Positions 17,517-26,660 of a stretch of DNA of 32,391 nt are shown one piece after another. The notes under the pieces are model-generated. The model was not told the DNA's origin and did not search any database. It saw nothing but the letters and a program-made list of their open reading frames with translations. Source of the stretch: an uncultured Mucispirillum sp. Its GTDB lineage: Bacteria; Chrysiogenota; Deferribacteres; Deferribacterales; Mucispirillaceae. A program made the position numbers and the translations under genes. Within the stretch, counting starts at the first letter, position 1. Each line of letters starts with the position of its first letter. The stretch lies in NCBI GenBank assembly GCA_944326705.1, contig CALVEY010000023.1, forward strand, positions 1-32,391, read 5' to 3'.

Positions 17517-17533
17517 AATTATCATTGATAATT
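17517..17533. promoter_or_regulatory. Perfect palindrome upstream of motA (possible operator)
   Basis: AATTATCA, one central T, then TGATAATT forms a perfect 17-bp inverted repeat in the maeB-motA intergenic region. A TATAAT at 17561-17566 lies about 30 bases downstream, without a good -35. The site is somewhat like an AT-rich Fur-type operator, but in such AT-rich DNA it could be chance. Confidence 0.3.
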
Positions 17534-17592
17534 ATAATAATATTTGTTATTGTAGTGCAGTATAATTTATTATTTTATTGGGTTGAGTGAAG

Positions 17593-18357
17593 ATGGATAT
17601 AGGAAGTATTGTAGGTTTACTTATTGCATGGGGGTTAGTGCTTTGGTCATTAGTTATTGGTGTTGGTATAGGGCCATATATTGACTTTCCATCATTTCTT
17701 ATTACTGTTGGTGGTTCTATTGGGGTTGTAATGTCAGCTTTTCCAATTAATAAGCTGATAATAGGTTTAAAATCTGTATCAAAGGCTTTCATATATATAC
17801 CACAGTCTGAACAAAATCTGATTTCTCAGCTTGTTGATTTTGCTGTTAAAGCCCGCCGTGATGGTATATTATCTCTTGAATCTGAAGAAGAAAATATGAA
17901 AGATGAGTTTTTAAAAAAGGGTATTCGTTTGGCAGTTGACGGCACAGAGCCAGAAGTTATCCGAACAGTATTAGAAATGGATTTTGAAAATATGGTGCAG
18001 CGACATGAGGCTAATATTAGTGTAATGACTTATTTTGCAGATATTGGTCCTGCAATGGGTATGATTGGAACATTGATTGGGCTTGTTGCCATGCTTTTAA
18101 ATATGAGCGACCCGTCAGCTATTGGTCCTGCAATGGCAGTTGCCTTAATCACTACATTTTATGGTTCATTAATTGCAAATATGATTGCAAACCCTATTGC
18201 TACTAAAATGAAAATTCGTTCTATTGAAGAGCAGCATTTAAGAGAAATTATGCTGGCAGGTATTATGGCTATTCAGTCTGGAGATAACCCTCGTATTGTA
18301 GAGCAGAAATTAAATGCATATTTACCGCCGTCTCTGCGTAAATCTCAATTTGATTAG
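17593..18357 (+). CDS. motA: Flagellar motor stator protein MotA
   Basis: It forms the proton- or sodium-conducting stator with MotB in the inner membrane. Four hydrophobic segments are visible. ARRDGILSLE contains the charged loop residues that contact the rotor, and GPAMGMIGTLIGLVAMLLNM with AVALITTFYGSLIAN are the conserved third and fourth helices. I chose the ATG at 17593 because MotA proteins typically begin MDIxxIxG; a GTG two codons upstream (17587) is possible. It heads a seven-gene flagellar run. Confidence 0.93.
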   Translation: MDIGSIVGLLIAWGLVLWSLVIGVGIGPYIDFPSFLITVGGSIGVVMSAFPINKLIIGLKSVSKAFIYIPQSEQNLISQLVDFAVKARRDGILSLESEEENMKDEFLKKGIRLAVDGTEPEVIRTVLEMDFENMVQRHEANISVMTYFADIGPAMGMIGTLIGLVAMLLNMSDPSAIGPAMAVALITTFYGSLIANMIANPIATKMKIRSIEEQHLREIMLAGIMAIQSGDNPRIVEQKLNAYLPPSLRKSQFD

Positions 18358-18370
18358 TAAGAGGTAAGTT

Positions 18371-19084
18371 GTGGCTAAGAAAAAATGCCCAGAATGTCCA
18401 AAAGGGGCACCAATGTGGATGACAACATTTTCTGATATGACAACTCTGCTTTTAACCTTTTTCGTTTTGCTTATGTCTATGGCGAATTTTGATAAAGTAA
18501 AAATGGAGCAATCATTTGGTATATTAGCAGGTTCATCAGGTATAATGACAAACCCTAGTGTTACACCGCTAAGCCAAATGAATATTGTAGCTAAACGTTC
18601 TATAAAAGATACTGTTTCTAAAACAGAGGAACAGATAGAAAGCCAGATTAAATCTATGATGCAGGCTCAGAATATGGATAATATGGTATCAGTTGTGAAA
18701 ACTGATAAAGGTTTAAGTGTTCGTATATTAGATTCTGCACTTTTCAGGTCTGGAAGTGCTGAGCTTCTGCCACAGGCAGGTCCTATACTTGACAGAATAA
18801 TAAATATAGTAAAAGATTCTTCTTATTACATAAATATAGAAGGTCATACAGATGATACAGGCAACCCTGATTTTAACTGGAAACTATCAACAGAGCGGGC
18901 ATTATCTGTTATAGATTATTTTGTAAAAGCTGATTTTAATCCTGTTCGTCTTTCTGCTTCAGGTTATGGGCAGTATCACCCAATACTTCCTAATATTACA
19001 GAGCAGAATAGAAGTATGAACAGGCGTGTTGAAATAAATATGGTTACACCTGAATTTGCAGAATCAGGTAAAAGTTCTTTTTAA
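18371..19084 (+). CDS. motB: Flagellar motor stator protein MotB
   Basis: The N-terminus PMWMTTFSDMTTLLLTFFVLLMS is the MotB transmembrane helix with the ion-binding Asp at residue 22. A linker is followed by an OmpA-like peptidoglycan-binding domain (INIEGHTDDTGN, LSTERALSVIDYF, LSASGYGQYHP, NRRVEI). It starts with GTG at 18371 behind AAGAGGTAAG, 13 bases after motA. The length of 237 residues is normal. Confidence 0.93.
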   Translation: MAKKKCPECPKGAPMWMTTFSDMTTLLLTFFVLLMSMANFDKVKMEQSFGILAGSSGIMTNPSVTPLSQMNIVAKRSIKDTVSKTEEQIESQIKSMMQAQNMDNMVSVVKTDKGLSVRILDSALFRSGSAELLPQAGPILDRIINIVKDSSYYINIEGHTDDTGNPDFNWKLSTERALSVIDYFVKADFNPVRLSASGYGQYHPILPNITEQNRSMNRRVEINMVTPEFAESGKSSF

Positions 19085-19110
19085 TATAGTATTTATTTTT
19101 GGAGGATATT

Positions 19111-19692
19111 ATGCCGGAAGATAATGAAAATACAGAACAACGAGTAGTTAAAAAATCATCTAAATTAAAGTTTATTATAATAGGTTTAATTGTTATTCTG
19201 CTGCTTGTTGTTATATTATTTGTTGTATATATGCTTGTTTTAGCACCAAAACCTGCTGCTGACCAAACTGCTCAGCAAAATCCAGTGGCACAGGCACCAG
19301 CCCCTGCTCCAGCTCCTGCAGTTCAGGCACCATCACCTGCTATGGTTGGTGGAATGGATATGGGAGTATCTAATGCAGAAATGGGGCAGATTTATCCTAT
19401 TCCAACATTAAATGTTAACCTTGCAGACCCTACAGGTATTACTTATCTTGCTATTACATTAGCATTAGAGTTTGACCCTAAAAATGCAGACCTTTATGCA
19501 GAAGTAGAGTCTAAAATGCCAAGAATTAATGATATGATAATTACTGTACTTTCTTCAAAAGCTTATGAAGAAATATCTACTTCTCAAGGTAAAATAAACC
19601 TTAAAAATGAGTTTTTAAGAAGAATAAATTCTATGCTTGCAAAGGGCAGATTATATAATGTATATATTACAGGTTTTACTGTCCAAAGGTAA
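19111..19692 (+). CDS. fliL: Flagellar basal body-associated protein FliL
   Basis: A charged cytoplasmic N-terminus is followed by one transmembrane helix (about 20-45), a Pro/Ala-rich linker (about 50-75) and the periplasmic FliL domain: IYPIPTLNVNLADP, YLAITLALEFD, INDMIITVLSSKAYEEISTSQGK, and LYNVYITGFTVQ at the end. FliL surrounds the stator and supports motor torque. GGAGG at 19101-19105 puts the start at the ATG at 19111. Confidence 0.9.
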   Translation: MPEDNENTEQRVVKKSSKLKFIIIGLIVILLLVVILFVVYMLVLAPKPAADQTAQQNPVAQAPAPAPAPAVQAPSPAMVGGMDMGVSNAEMGQIYPIPTLNVNLADPTGITYLAITLALEFDPKNADLYAEVESKMPRINDMIITVLSSKAYEEISTSQGKINLKNEFLRRINSMLAKGRLYNVYITGFTVQR

Positions 19693-19709
19693 GTATACAG
19701 GGTAAGTTT

Positions 19710-19994
19710 ATGACTAGGGAAGAAATAAAAGAAATTTTTGGCGAAGTTCTTTTTAATGTAAGTGTTGAGCTTGGCAGGAAAAAAGTTACTATTGGCGAAA
19801 TGCTTAGATGGGAAAGCGGCACTATTATCCGCATGAATAAAACTTCTGGTGAGCCTGTTGATTTTCTTGTTAATGAAAAGCCCCTTGCTTATGGGGAGGT
19901 AATGGTACTTGATGAAAAATTTGGTATTCGTATAAGTGAAATATTAACAAAAGAACAGCTTGTTGAAAAATTTAAAGATGGGCTGTATGGCTAA
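19710..19994 (+). CDS. fliN: Flagellar motor switch protein FliN (short SpoA domain)
   Basis: The 94-residue protein is essentially one SpoA domain: VLFNVSVELGRKKVTIGEML, then GTIIRMNKTSGEPVDFLVN, then GEVMVLDEKFGIRISEIL. This matches the C-ring component FliN, with the conserved order of strand, loop, G-E-V and F-G-I-R. It lacks the longer N-terminal extension of many FliN proteins. FliM is not encoded next to it. The 3' end overlaps fliO by 8 bases. The fit with export genes fliOPQ downstream is typical. Confidence 0.88.
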   Translation: MTREEIKEIFGEVLFNVSVELGRKKVTIGEMLRWESGTIIRMNKTSGEPVDFLVNEKPLAYGEVMVLDEKFGIRISEILTKEQLVEKFKDGLYG

Positions 19995-20826
19995 GAAATT
20001 TTTATTTATTTTACTTTTTACAGTAGTTGCATTTCAAGGTTATTCAGCAGAATTAAAAGCTAATGTTGATGAAAAAAGGGCAGAATATGTGTTTACATTC
20101 CAAAAAGGATATTCTGCCTTTGAACAGCTTTTAGATGAAACAAGCAATACTCTTATATTCACATTTGATACTTCTGAAAATATAGCATTTGAAAGGCAGA
20201 ATTATTTTGATATGCCAATAAAAAGTGCTTATCTTACTTCAAAAGATAAAAAGCGTTTTTTTATAGAATTTAAAAATACACCAATAGAACCTATAGTTAA
20301 TAAAACTAACAGGCAGATTTCTATTGTATTTCCACTGCCTGAAAAAACGCCTGAAATAAGCAGGGCTGCTGCTGCGGCGGCTGTGCCTGCTGCAAACCCT
20401 TCCATGCCTACTACATCAAGCTATATTAAGATGATTTCAGGGCTTATATTTGTACTTATATTAATATTTTTACTATTCTTTGTATTAAAAATATTTTTTA
20501 AAAAGCAGCTTTTCTCTGATATTCCAGGCAGCGGCAGGCTTTTAGGCAAGGTTGATTTAGATTTAAGAAAATCACTTTATTTCTATGAAATAGGTGATAT
20601 AATATATATTATTGGTATAACTGATAACGGTATGAATGTAATTGATAAAATAAGCGATGAGGCAGAAGCTGCTAAAATCCGTGCTGGTTTTATTAAAAAA
20701 CATGACTTTAAAGGCTATATGTCATTTTTTAAAAGAAAAGCTCATCTTGATGATGACTTAACATCAAGTAATGCAATAGTAGAAGAAAAGCTAAACTCTA
20801 TCAGAAGCAGGAAAAAGCAGTCTTAG
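19987..20826 (+). CDS. fliO: FliO-like flagellar export protein with large extracytoplasmic domain
   Basis: The start MAKKFLFILLFTVVAFQGYSA is a signal peptide. Residues about 22-125 form an extracytoplasmic domain of alternating strands reminiscent of AMIN domains (RAEYVFTFQKGYSAF, NTLIFTFDTS, RRFFIEFKNTP-like pattern). A transmembrane helix follows (about 145-170). The cytoplasmic part is FliO-like (GRLLGKVDLDLRKSLYFYEIGDIIYIIGI). FliO helps assemble FliP in the export gate. Identity rests on the domain arrangement and position just before fliP. The ATG at 19987 is chosen over upstream in-frame starts because it begins the signal peptide. Confidence 0.75.
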   Translation: MAKKFLFILLFTVVAFQGYSAELKANVDEKRAEYVFTFQKGYSAFEQLLDETSNTLIFTFDTSENIAFERQNYFDMPIKSAYLTSKDKKRFFIEFKNTPIEPIVNKTNRQISIVFPLPEKTPEISRAAAAAAVPAANPSMPTTSSYIKMISGLIFVLILIFLLFFVLKIFFKKQLFSDIPGSGRLLGKVDLDLRKSLYFYEIGDIIYIIGITDNGMNVIDKISDEAEAAKIRAGFIKKHDFKGYMSFFKRKAHLDDDLTSSNAIVEEKLNSIRSRKKQS

Positions 20827-20834
20827 AGGATATT

Positions 20835-21626
20835 GTGGCAAAGTTTATACAAAAGAAAACAATTAAAAAATCTTTACTTTTTGGCTTATTTTTAGGTATT
20901 GCCTTTTTAGGCTTTGCAGGGGTAAGTTATGCTCAAAACCAGACTATACCTATACCAACATTCCGTTTTGGTGTAGAAGGTGCAGAAACACCGCAGGATG
21001 TAGCTTTTTCTCTGCAGGTAGTATTTATATTTACTATTCTTGCACTTGCTCCATCTATTATTATGGTTATGACAAGCTTTACCCGCATTATTATTGTTTT
21101 TTCTTTCCTGCGGACAGCTATGGGAACAGCAACTATGCCGCCAAACCAAATATTAACAGGTATGGCATTACTTCTTACTTTTTATATAATGACTCCAGTT
21201 TTATCTGAGATAAATAAAAACTCTTTTGCACCTTATGTAAATGAAGAAATTACTTTTAAACAGGCAGTAGAAGAAGCAAGAAAACCAATGAGGCAGTTTC
21301 TGCTTTCTAACACAAGGGAAAAAGATTTAATATTATTTATAGACCTTTCCCGCACAGAAAGACCTAAAACTGTAGATGAAATACCTGATTTAGTGCTTGT
21401 TGCTGCATTTGTTATGAGTGAAGTGCAGGTTGCTTTCCAGATAGGATTTTTACTGTTTTTACCATTTTTAATAATAGATTTTGTAATATCTAGTGTGCTT
21501 TTGGCAATGGGTATGATGATGCTGCCGCCTGTAATGATTTCTGTGCCGTTTAAGATACTGCTTTTTGTATTAGTTGACGGCTGGTCGCTTTTAATTACAG
21601 GGCTTGTAAAAAGCTATGTAGTATAA
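20835..21626 (+). CDS. fliP: Flagellar type III export gate protein FliP
   Basis: The 263-residue membrane protein has a cleavable-type N-terminus and the family motifs SLQVVFIFTILALAPSIIMVMTSF, RIIIVFSFLRTAMGT, PPNQILTGMALLLTFYIMTPV and FLIIDFVISSVLLAMGMMMLPPVMIS. It forms the export gate with FliQ and FliR. It starts with GTG at 20835, supported by AGAGGAT. fliQ follows after 13 bases. Confidence 0.95.
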   Translation: MAKFIQKKTIKKSLLFGLFLGIAFLGFAGVSYAQNQTIPIPTFRFGVEGAETPQDVAFSLQVVFIFTILALAPSIIMVMTSFTRIIIVFSFLRTAMGTATMPPNQILTGMALLLTFYIMTPVLSEINKNSFAPYVNEEITFKQAVEEARKPMRQFLLSNTREKDLILFIDLSRTERPKTVDEIPDLVLVAAFVMSEVQVAFQIGFLLFLPFLIIDFVISSVLLAMGMMMLPPVMISVPFKILLFVLVDGWSLLITGLVKSYVV

Positions 21627-21639
21627 AGGGAGGTTTAGT

Positions 21640-21912
21640 ATGAACCCTGATATTGCTGTATCACTTGTTTCAAAAGGTTTAGAGCTTGCATTGATTATCT
21701 CTGCCCCTACATTAATAGCAGGGCTTGCAGTAGGTCTTTTAGTAAGTATTTTTCAGGCAGTAACTCAAATTCAGGAAATGACTCTTTCTTTTATTCCTAA
21801 AATTATTGTGATGGTTGTGTTGATAGGCGTTACTTTCCCATGGATGCTTTCTACATTAATGGAATATACTGTTGCATTAATTCAAAATATGAATACATAT
21901 GTAGGAAAATAA
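21640..21912 (+). CDS. fliQ: Flagellar export protein FliQ
   Basis: Ninety residues with two hydrophobic helices and the FliQ pattern: ALIISAPTLIAGLAVGLLVSIFQAVTQIQEMTLSFIPKI. GGGAGG precedes the ATG. FliR and FlhB, which often follow, are absent; the next genes encode an efflux pump. Confidence 0.95.
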   Translation: MNPDIAVSLVSKGLELALIISAPTLIAGLAVGLLVSIFQAVTQIQEMTLSFIPKIIVMVVLIGVTFPWMLSTLMEYTVALIQNMNTYVGK

Positions 21913-22267
21913 AGAGATAATTTATATATAATAGTTTAATTACTTTGATATACCAGTAATTTATCAGATTCTGTGATTGAAAATTTTAGCTTATTACTTT
22001 TAATTCAATAAAATTCCATACATTATAACTATTCTGCCAGAAATTTTTAGGAATAACTTTAACAATAATTTTAATAGTGTTGATTATTTTGAACTTATGA
22101 CTATTCTATAATGTCTTTTATTACAAATAAATTATAGCGATTATAATGAACATTGTCATAAAATGTGTCCACATTAATGATAATTTCTATTGTCCAAATA
22201 AAAAAAATATGTTTTAAATATACATTTGTATTTATAAGCATAAAGATTAATTGTATTGGAGAATATT
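21913..22267. other. Intergenic region between fliQ and the RND efflux genes
   Basis: About 350 bases of AT-rich DNA with no gene. No convincing terminator for the flagellar run is visible. The best promoter element is a TATAAT at 22107-22112, with no good -35 at the right distance. A ribosome-binding site (GGAG) lies at 22258-22261 before the adaptor gene. Confidence 0.5.
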
Positions 22268-23440
22268 ATGCAGAAAAATCGTATTGCAAAAGTAATACCA
22301 TTAATTATTTTTTCACTTATTCTTTTTGCAGGCTGTAAAAAAGAAGTACAGCAGGCTCAAAGAACAGAAACACCAGCAATTGTTGAGTTAATGACAGTTG
22401 AACAAAAAGACACTCCTTTTGTTGTAGAATATGTGGGTATAACAGAAGGCTCCAAATCTGTTGAAGTTAAAGCTCAAGTTGGTGGTATCTTAAGAGAGCG
22501 TTTATATCAAGAAGGTCAATATGTAAATGCAGGTGATGTTCTTTTTACTATTGAGCCAGATACTTATGAAGCAGCATTAAAAGCAGCTAAAGGTAATCTT
22601 GATATGGCAAAAGCTCAGCTTATTCAAGCAAAACTTGATTATGACAGGTTTTCAAATCTTTATAAAACAAACTCTATTAGTAAAAAAGATTATGATGCAG
22701 CAGTTGCTACTTATGAATCAGCGAAAGCTCAGGTGGAAACAGCTCAAGGTAATTTAAGCGATTCTAAAATCCGCTTAGGTTATACAAATGTTATTGCACC
22801 AGTTTCTGGTTATACAAGTAAAGCAAACTTTACTGAAGGTAACTTGATTTCTGCAAGTGCAACTACACCACTTACATATATTAATCAGGTTAACCCAATA
22901 TATGTAAACTTTTCTATCCCTGCTACAACTATGACTCAGTTAAGAATTTTAGCAAATGAAGGAAAAGTTACTGCAGCAGAAGAATTATCATCTACTGTAT
23001 ATACTGGCGATGATACAAAATACCCAGAATCTGGTAAAGTTATCTTTTTTGATAAAATAATTACATCAGCAACTGGTGATATTAAAATCAAAGCAGAATT
23101 TCCAAACCCATATATGGCACTTCTTCCTGGTCAGTATGTAAGGGCAACATTAGATGGCTATACTCTTACTAATGCTATAGTTATTCCACAGAAAGCTGTT
23201 ATGCAGCGTCAAGGAAAACAAGTTGTTCTTGTAGTAGATGAGCAAAACAGGGCTCATTTTACACCAGTAACATTAGGTATGAATATGGGCAACTATTTTA
23301 TGGTGCTTGACGGCTTAAAAGCAGGAGATAAAATTGTTGTTGAGGGTGCTAATAAAATTATGCGTGATAATGCATTAGTTATGGATGTAAAAGCTATGCA
23401 GTCTCAGGCTGGGAAGGCTCCACAGCAGCAGGCTAAATAA
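22268..23440 (+). CDS. RND efflux periplasmic adaptor lipoprotein (AcrA/MexA type)
   Basis: A lipoprotein signal ends LILFAGC, with Cys at residue 23. Then come the lipoyl/barrel-sandwich halves (VEVKAQVGGILRERLYQEGQYVNAGDVLFTI; RLGYTNVIAPVSGYTSKANFTEGNLIS), an alpha-helical hairpin with AKLDYDRFSNLYKTNSISKKDYDAA, and C-terminal barrel segments (LLPGQYVRATLDG, VVEGANKIM). It links the inner-membrane pump to an outer-membrane channel. The ATG at 22268 follows TTGGAGAA at the usual distance. The pump gene follows after 14 bases. Confidence 0.92.
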   Translation: MQKNRIAKVIPLIIFSLILFAGCKKEVQQAQRTETPAIVELMTVEQKDTPFVVEYVGITEGSKSVEVKAQVGGILRERLYQEGQYVNAGDVLFTIEPDTYEAALKAAKGNLDMAKAQLIQAKLDYDRFSNLYKTNSISKKDYDAAVATYESAKAQVETAQGNLSDSKIRLGYTNVIAPVSGYTSKANFTEGNLISASATTPLTYINQVNPIYVNFSIPATTMTQLRILANEGKVTAAEELSSTVYTGDDTKYPESGKVIFFDKIITSATGDIKIKAEFPNPYMALLPGQYVRATLDGYTLTNAIVIPQKAVMQRQGKQVVLVVDEQNRAHFTPVTLGMNMGNYFMVLDGLKAGDKIVVEGANKIMRDNALVMDVKAMQSQAGKAPQQQAK

Positions 23441-23454
23441 TACAGGTATTTAAT

Positions 23455-26400
23455 ATGGAAAATAAAGAAATACAACCAGGTTTTTTTATTCAAAGACCTA
23501 TTTTTGCAACAGTTATATCTATTATTATAACATTAGTAGGCTTAATATGTATACAAATACTGCCTGTTGAACGTTATCCAAACTTAACTCCGCCACAGGT
23601 TTCTGTAACTGCCACATATAATGGTGCAGATGCAGAAACAATTGCTCAGAATGTTGCCTCAATATTAGAAAGTGCAATTTTTGGCGTTGATGATATGATA
23701 TATATGAACTCTGTTTCTTCAAGTGCAGGTTATGTGAATGTTACTGTAACTTTTGCCATAGGAACAGACCCAGATTTGGCAACTATCAATGTAAATAACA
23801 AGGTGCAGACAGCTCTTGCACAGCTTCCAACAGAAGTGCAGCAGCTTGGTATTACAGTTACTAAAAGAAACCCATCTATGCTTATGATTGTTGCTTTATC
23901 ATCACCTGATAACAGCTATAGTAAAGCATATCTTGCAAACTATGCTTCTCTTAATGTGGAAGATGAATTAAAACAGGTAGATGGCGTTGGTGAAGTAAGC
24001 TTATTCGGTAAAGATGAGTATTCTATCCGTGTATGGCTTGACCCTAATAAATTAGCATATTATGGTTTAATACCAGATGATGTATCAAATGTTATACGCT
24101 CACAGAATGCTCAGTTTGCAGCAGGTTCTTTAGGTGCAGCTCCAATGGATGGCAAAGCAGATGTATACTGGCAGGTGCTACCTCCACTTAGATACAGCAC
24201 ACCAGAAGAGTTTGGTGAAATAATTATCAGAGCAAATTCTGACGGCAGCACTCTCAGGTTAAAAGATGTAGCACGCTTAGAGCTTGGTGCAGAAACTTAT
24301 GGAGTTGAAAGCCGTTATAATGGTGCTATGGCTACAGCTATGGCAATATATCTTTCACCTGATGCAAATGCACTTGCAACAGCTACAGCAGTTAAAGCAA
24401 AAGTTCAGCAGCTTTCAGAAAACTTTCCTGAAGGTATAGAATATCACTTTATTTTTGATAATACAAAATTTATTGTAATATCTATTGAAGAAGTTGTTAA
24501 AACATTAGTAGAAGCATTAATTCTTGTTATTATCATTGTTTATGTATTCCTGCAAAGCTGGAGAGCCACATTAATTCCATCACTTGCAGTGCCTGTATCT
24601 ATTATTGGTACATTTGCAGGTATGTATGCATTAGGCTTCTCTATTAACATCTTAACAATGTTTGCAATGGTTTTAGCTATTGGTATGGTTGTTGATGATG
24701 CTATTATCGTTGTTGAAAATGTTGAGCGTCTTATGGCAACAGGTTTAAGTGTTAAAAAAGCAACAGCTCAGGCAATGCATGAAGTTACACGCCCAGTTAT
24801 TGCAGTTGTGCTTGTTTTATCTGCGGTATTTATCCCAGTTGCATTTATGGGCGGTATGGCAGGTGTAATGTATAAACAGTTTGCCATAACTATTGTTATA
24901 TCAGTTATTATCTCTGGTATTGTAGCATTAACATTTACACCAGCACTTTGTATGCTTTTATTAAAACACGGCAAGGAAGAAAAACATCTTATCCACCGCG
25001 GATTTAACAAAAGCTTTGATTTTATGACAAAGGGCTATCTCCACGGTGTAAAATTTATTTTAAGAAATAATATTATTGCATTAATAATATATGGAGCAAC
25101 TATTGCAGGTATTGTTTATCTGTTTACACATATACCAACAGGGCTTGTTCCTGAAGAAGACCAGGGTGTTGTTTTATCTGTTGCACAACTTCCAGATGGA
25201 ACATCTACTGACAGAACAGCTAAGTATATGGAAGCGTATGCAGCAAAACTTAAAAATGACCCATCAGTAGAAGGCTTTATGAGCTTAGCAGGGTTTGATA
25301 TGCTTGCAGGCTCTGTTCGTCCAAATATGGGTGCAGCCTTTATTGACCTTAAACACTGGGATAACAGGACTACTGACAACCTTTCATCATTTGCATTAGT
25401 GCGTAAAATATATGGTATGGGTGCAGTTACTCCAGAAGGTGTTACTTTTGCATTTAACCCTTCATCAATTCCTGGAATGAGTGCTACTGGCGGTTTTGAA
25501 ATGTGGATACAAAACAGGGCAGGCGACTCAACAGAAAAACTTTACCAATATGCTATGCAGATTGTGGCTGCTGCTAACCAAAGACCTGAAATCAGTGGTG
25601 CAAGAACAACTATGAGTATTACAGCACCACAAATGCAGTTAGCAGTTGACAGAGAAAAAGCTCTTGCAATGGGCGTGGCTATTTCTGATATTTTCTCTGT
25701 ATTATCATCAACATTTGGTCAGTCTTATGTTAATGACTTTAACTTATTTGGCAGGTCATACAAAGTATATGCTCAGGCAGATTCTGAATATCGCTCAACA
25801 CCTAGCGATTTAGATAAACTATATGTTCGCAGCTCAAGTGGTAATATGGTGCCGTTATCTACTATGGTAACATATTCTCAAAAAGGTGGTGCCTATGTTA
25901 TAGAAAGGTTTAATAACTTCCCTGCTACAAAAATATTAGGAAATACAGGTTCTGGTTACAGCTCTGGTGAAGCTATGGCAGCTATTGAAGAAGTAGCAAA
26001 AAGTATTCTTCCGCAGGATTATACTATAGGCTGGTCTGGCCAGTCATATCAAGAAAGAGCATCATCAGGCAGTACCGTTACAGTATTTGCTCTTGCAATG
26101 ATTATGGTATTCTTAATCTTAGCTGCTCAGTATGAAAGCTGGTCATTACCATTTGCCGTTGTTATATCTATCCCGTTTGCTGCTCTTGGTGCAGGGCTTG
26201 CTACATACTTAAGTAATTACAGCAACGATATTTATTTCCAAGTTGCTCTTGTAACTCTTGTAGGTCTTGCAGCTAAAAACGCAATCTTAATTGTAGAGTT
26301 TGCGGTAGAAAAATACAGGGCAGGTGGCTGTACATTAGAAGAAGCAGCATTTACAGGTGCTCAGCTTAGGTTCAGACCTATTATTATGACATCTCTTGCC

Positions 26401-26595
26401 TTTATTTTTGGAACAATTCCATTAGCATTAAGTACAGGTGCAGGTGCTGCCAGCCGTAATGTATTAGGATATGCGGTTGTTGGCGGTATGGTGTTTGCAA
26501 CTATCCTGCTGCCGCTTTTTGTACCATTCTTCTTTAAATGGATTATGTGGATATCTATAAAACTCTTCCCACCAAAGAAAGATGAATTTGAATAA
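23455..26595 (+). CDS. RND multidrug efflux transporter (AcrB/MexB, HAE-1 type)
   Basis: The 1046-residue length and sequence fit the HAE-1 family of proton-driven drug exporters. FFIQRPIFATVISIIITLVGL opens the first helix. GMVVDDAIIVVENVERLM carries the paired aspartates of helix 4 needed for proton transfer. FIPVAFMGGMAGVMYKQFAITI, a porter-domain segment with GASAxx-like SGYSSGEAM, and GLAAKNAILIVEFA with RFRPIIMTSLAFIFG complete the motifs. It would form a tripartite pump with the adaptor and a TolC-type channel, which is not in this window. Substrate range cannot be read from sequence. Confidence 0.95.
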   Translation: MENKEIQPGFFIQRPIFATVISIIITLVGLICIQILPVERYPNLTPPQVSVTATYNGADAETIAQNVASILESAIFGVDDMIYMNSVSSSAGYVNVTVTFAIGTDPDLATINVNNKVQTALAQLPTEVQQLGITVTKRNPSMLMIVALSSPDNSYSKAYLANYASLNVEDELKQVDGVGEVSLFGKDEYSIRVWLDPNKLAYYGLIPDDVSNVIRSQNAQFAAGSLGAAPMDGKADVYWQVLPPLRYSTPEEFGEIIIRANSDGSTLRLKDVARLELGAETYGVESRYNGAMATAMAIYLSPDANALATATAVKAKVQQLSENFPEGIEYHFIFDNTKFIVISIEEVVKTLVEALILVIIIVYVFLQSWRATLIPSLAVPVSIIGTFAGMYALGFSINILTMFAMVLAIGMVVDDAIIVVENVERLMATGLSVKKATAQAMHEVTRPVIAVVLVLSAVFIPVAFMGGMAGVMYKQFAITIVISVIISGIVALTFTPALCMLLLKHGKEEKHLIHRGFNKSFDFMTKGYLHGVKFILRNNIIALIIYGATIAGIVYLFTHIPTGLVPEEDQGVVLSVAQLPDGTSTDRTAKYMEAYAAKLKNDPSVEGFMSLAGFDMLAGSVRPNMGAAFIDLKHWDNRTTDNLSSFALVRKIYGMGAVTPEGVTFAFNPSSIPGMSATGGFEMWIQNRAGDSTEKLYQYAMQIVAAANQRPEISGARTTMSITAPQMQLAVDREKALAMGVAISDIFSVLSSTFGQSYVNDFNLFGRSYKVYAQADSEYRSTPSDLDKLYVRSSSGNMVPLSTMVTYSQKGGAYVIERFNNFPATKILGNTGSGYSSGEAMAAIEEVAKSILPQDYTIGWSGQSYQERASSGSTVTVFALAMIMVFLILAAQYESWSLPFAVVISIPFAALGAGLATYLSNYSNDIYFQVALVTLVGLAAKNAILIVEFAVEKYRAGGCTLEEAAFTGAQLRFRPIIMTSLAFIFGTIPLALSTGAGAASRNVLGYAVVGGMVFATILLPLFVPFFFKWIMWISIKLFPPKKDEFE

Positions 26596-26607
26596 AATAT
26601 AAAATCA

Positions 26608-26634
26608 AACCCCTGTAAAAAGCAGGGGTTTTTT
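26608..26634 (+). terminator. Rho-independent terminator after the RND efflux genes
   Basis: The stem AACCCCTG (26608-26615) pairs with CAGGGGTT (26623-26630) across a 7-base loop, followed by six Ts. Confidence 0.9.
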
Positions 26635-26660
26635 GGTATGAAAAATAATTGAAATACTGC

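Noticed and set aside
19710-19994. Reading the small gene after fliL as flbD
   Set aside because: Small genes near motAB-fliL are often flbD, but this one has the strand and G-E-V / F-G-I-R pattern of a SpoA domain, so it is FliN.
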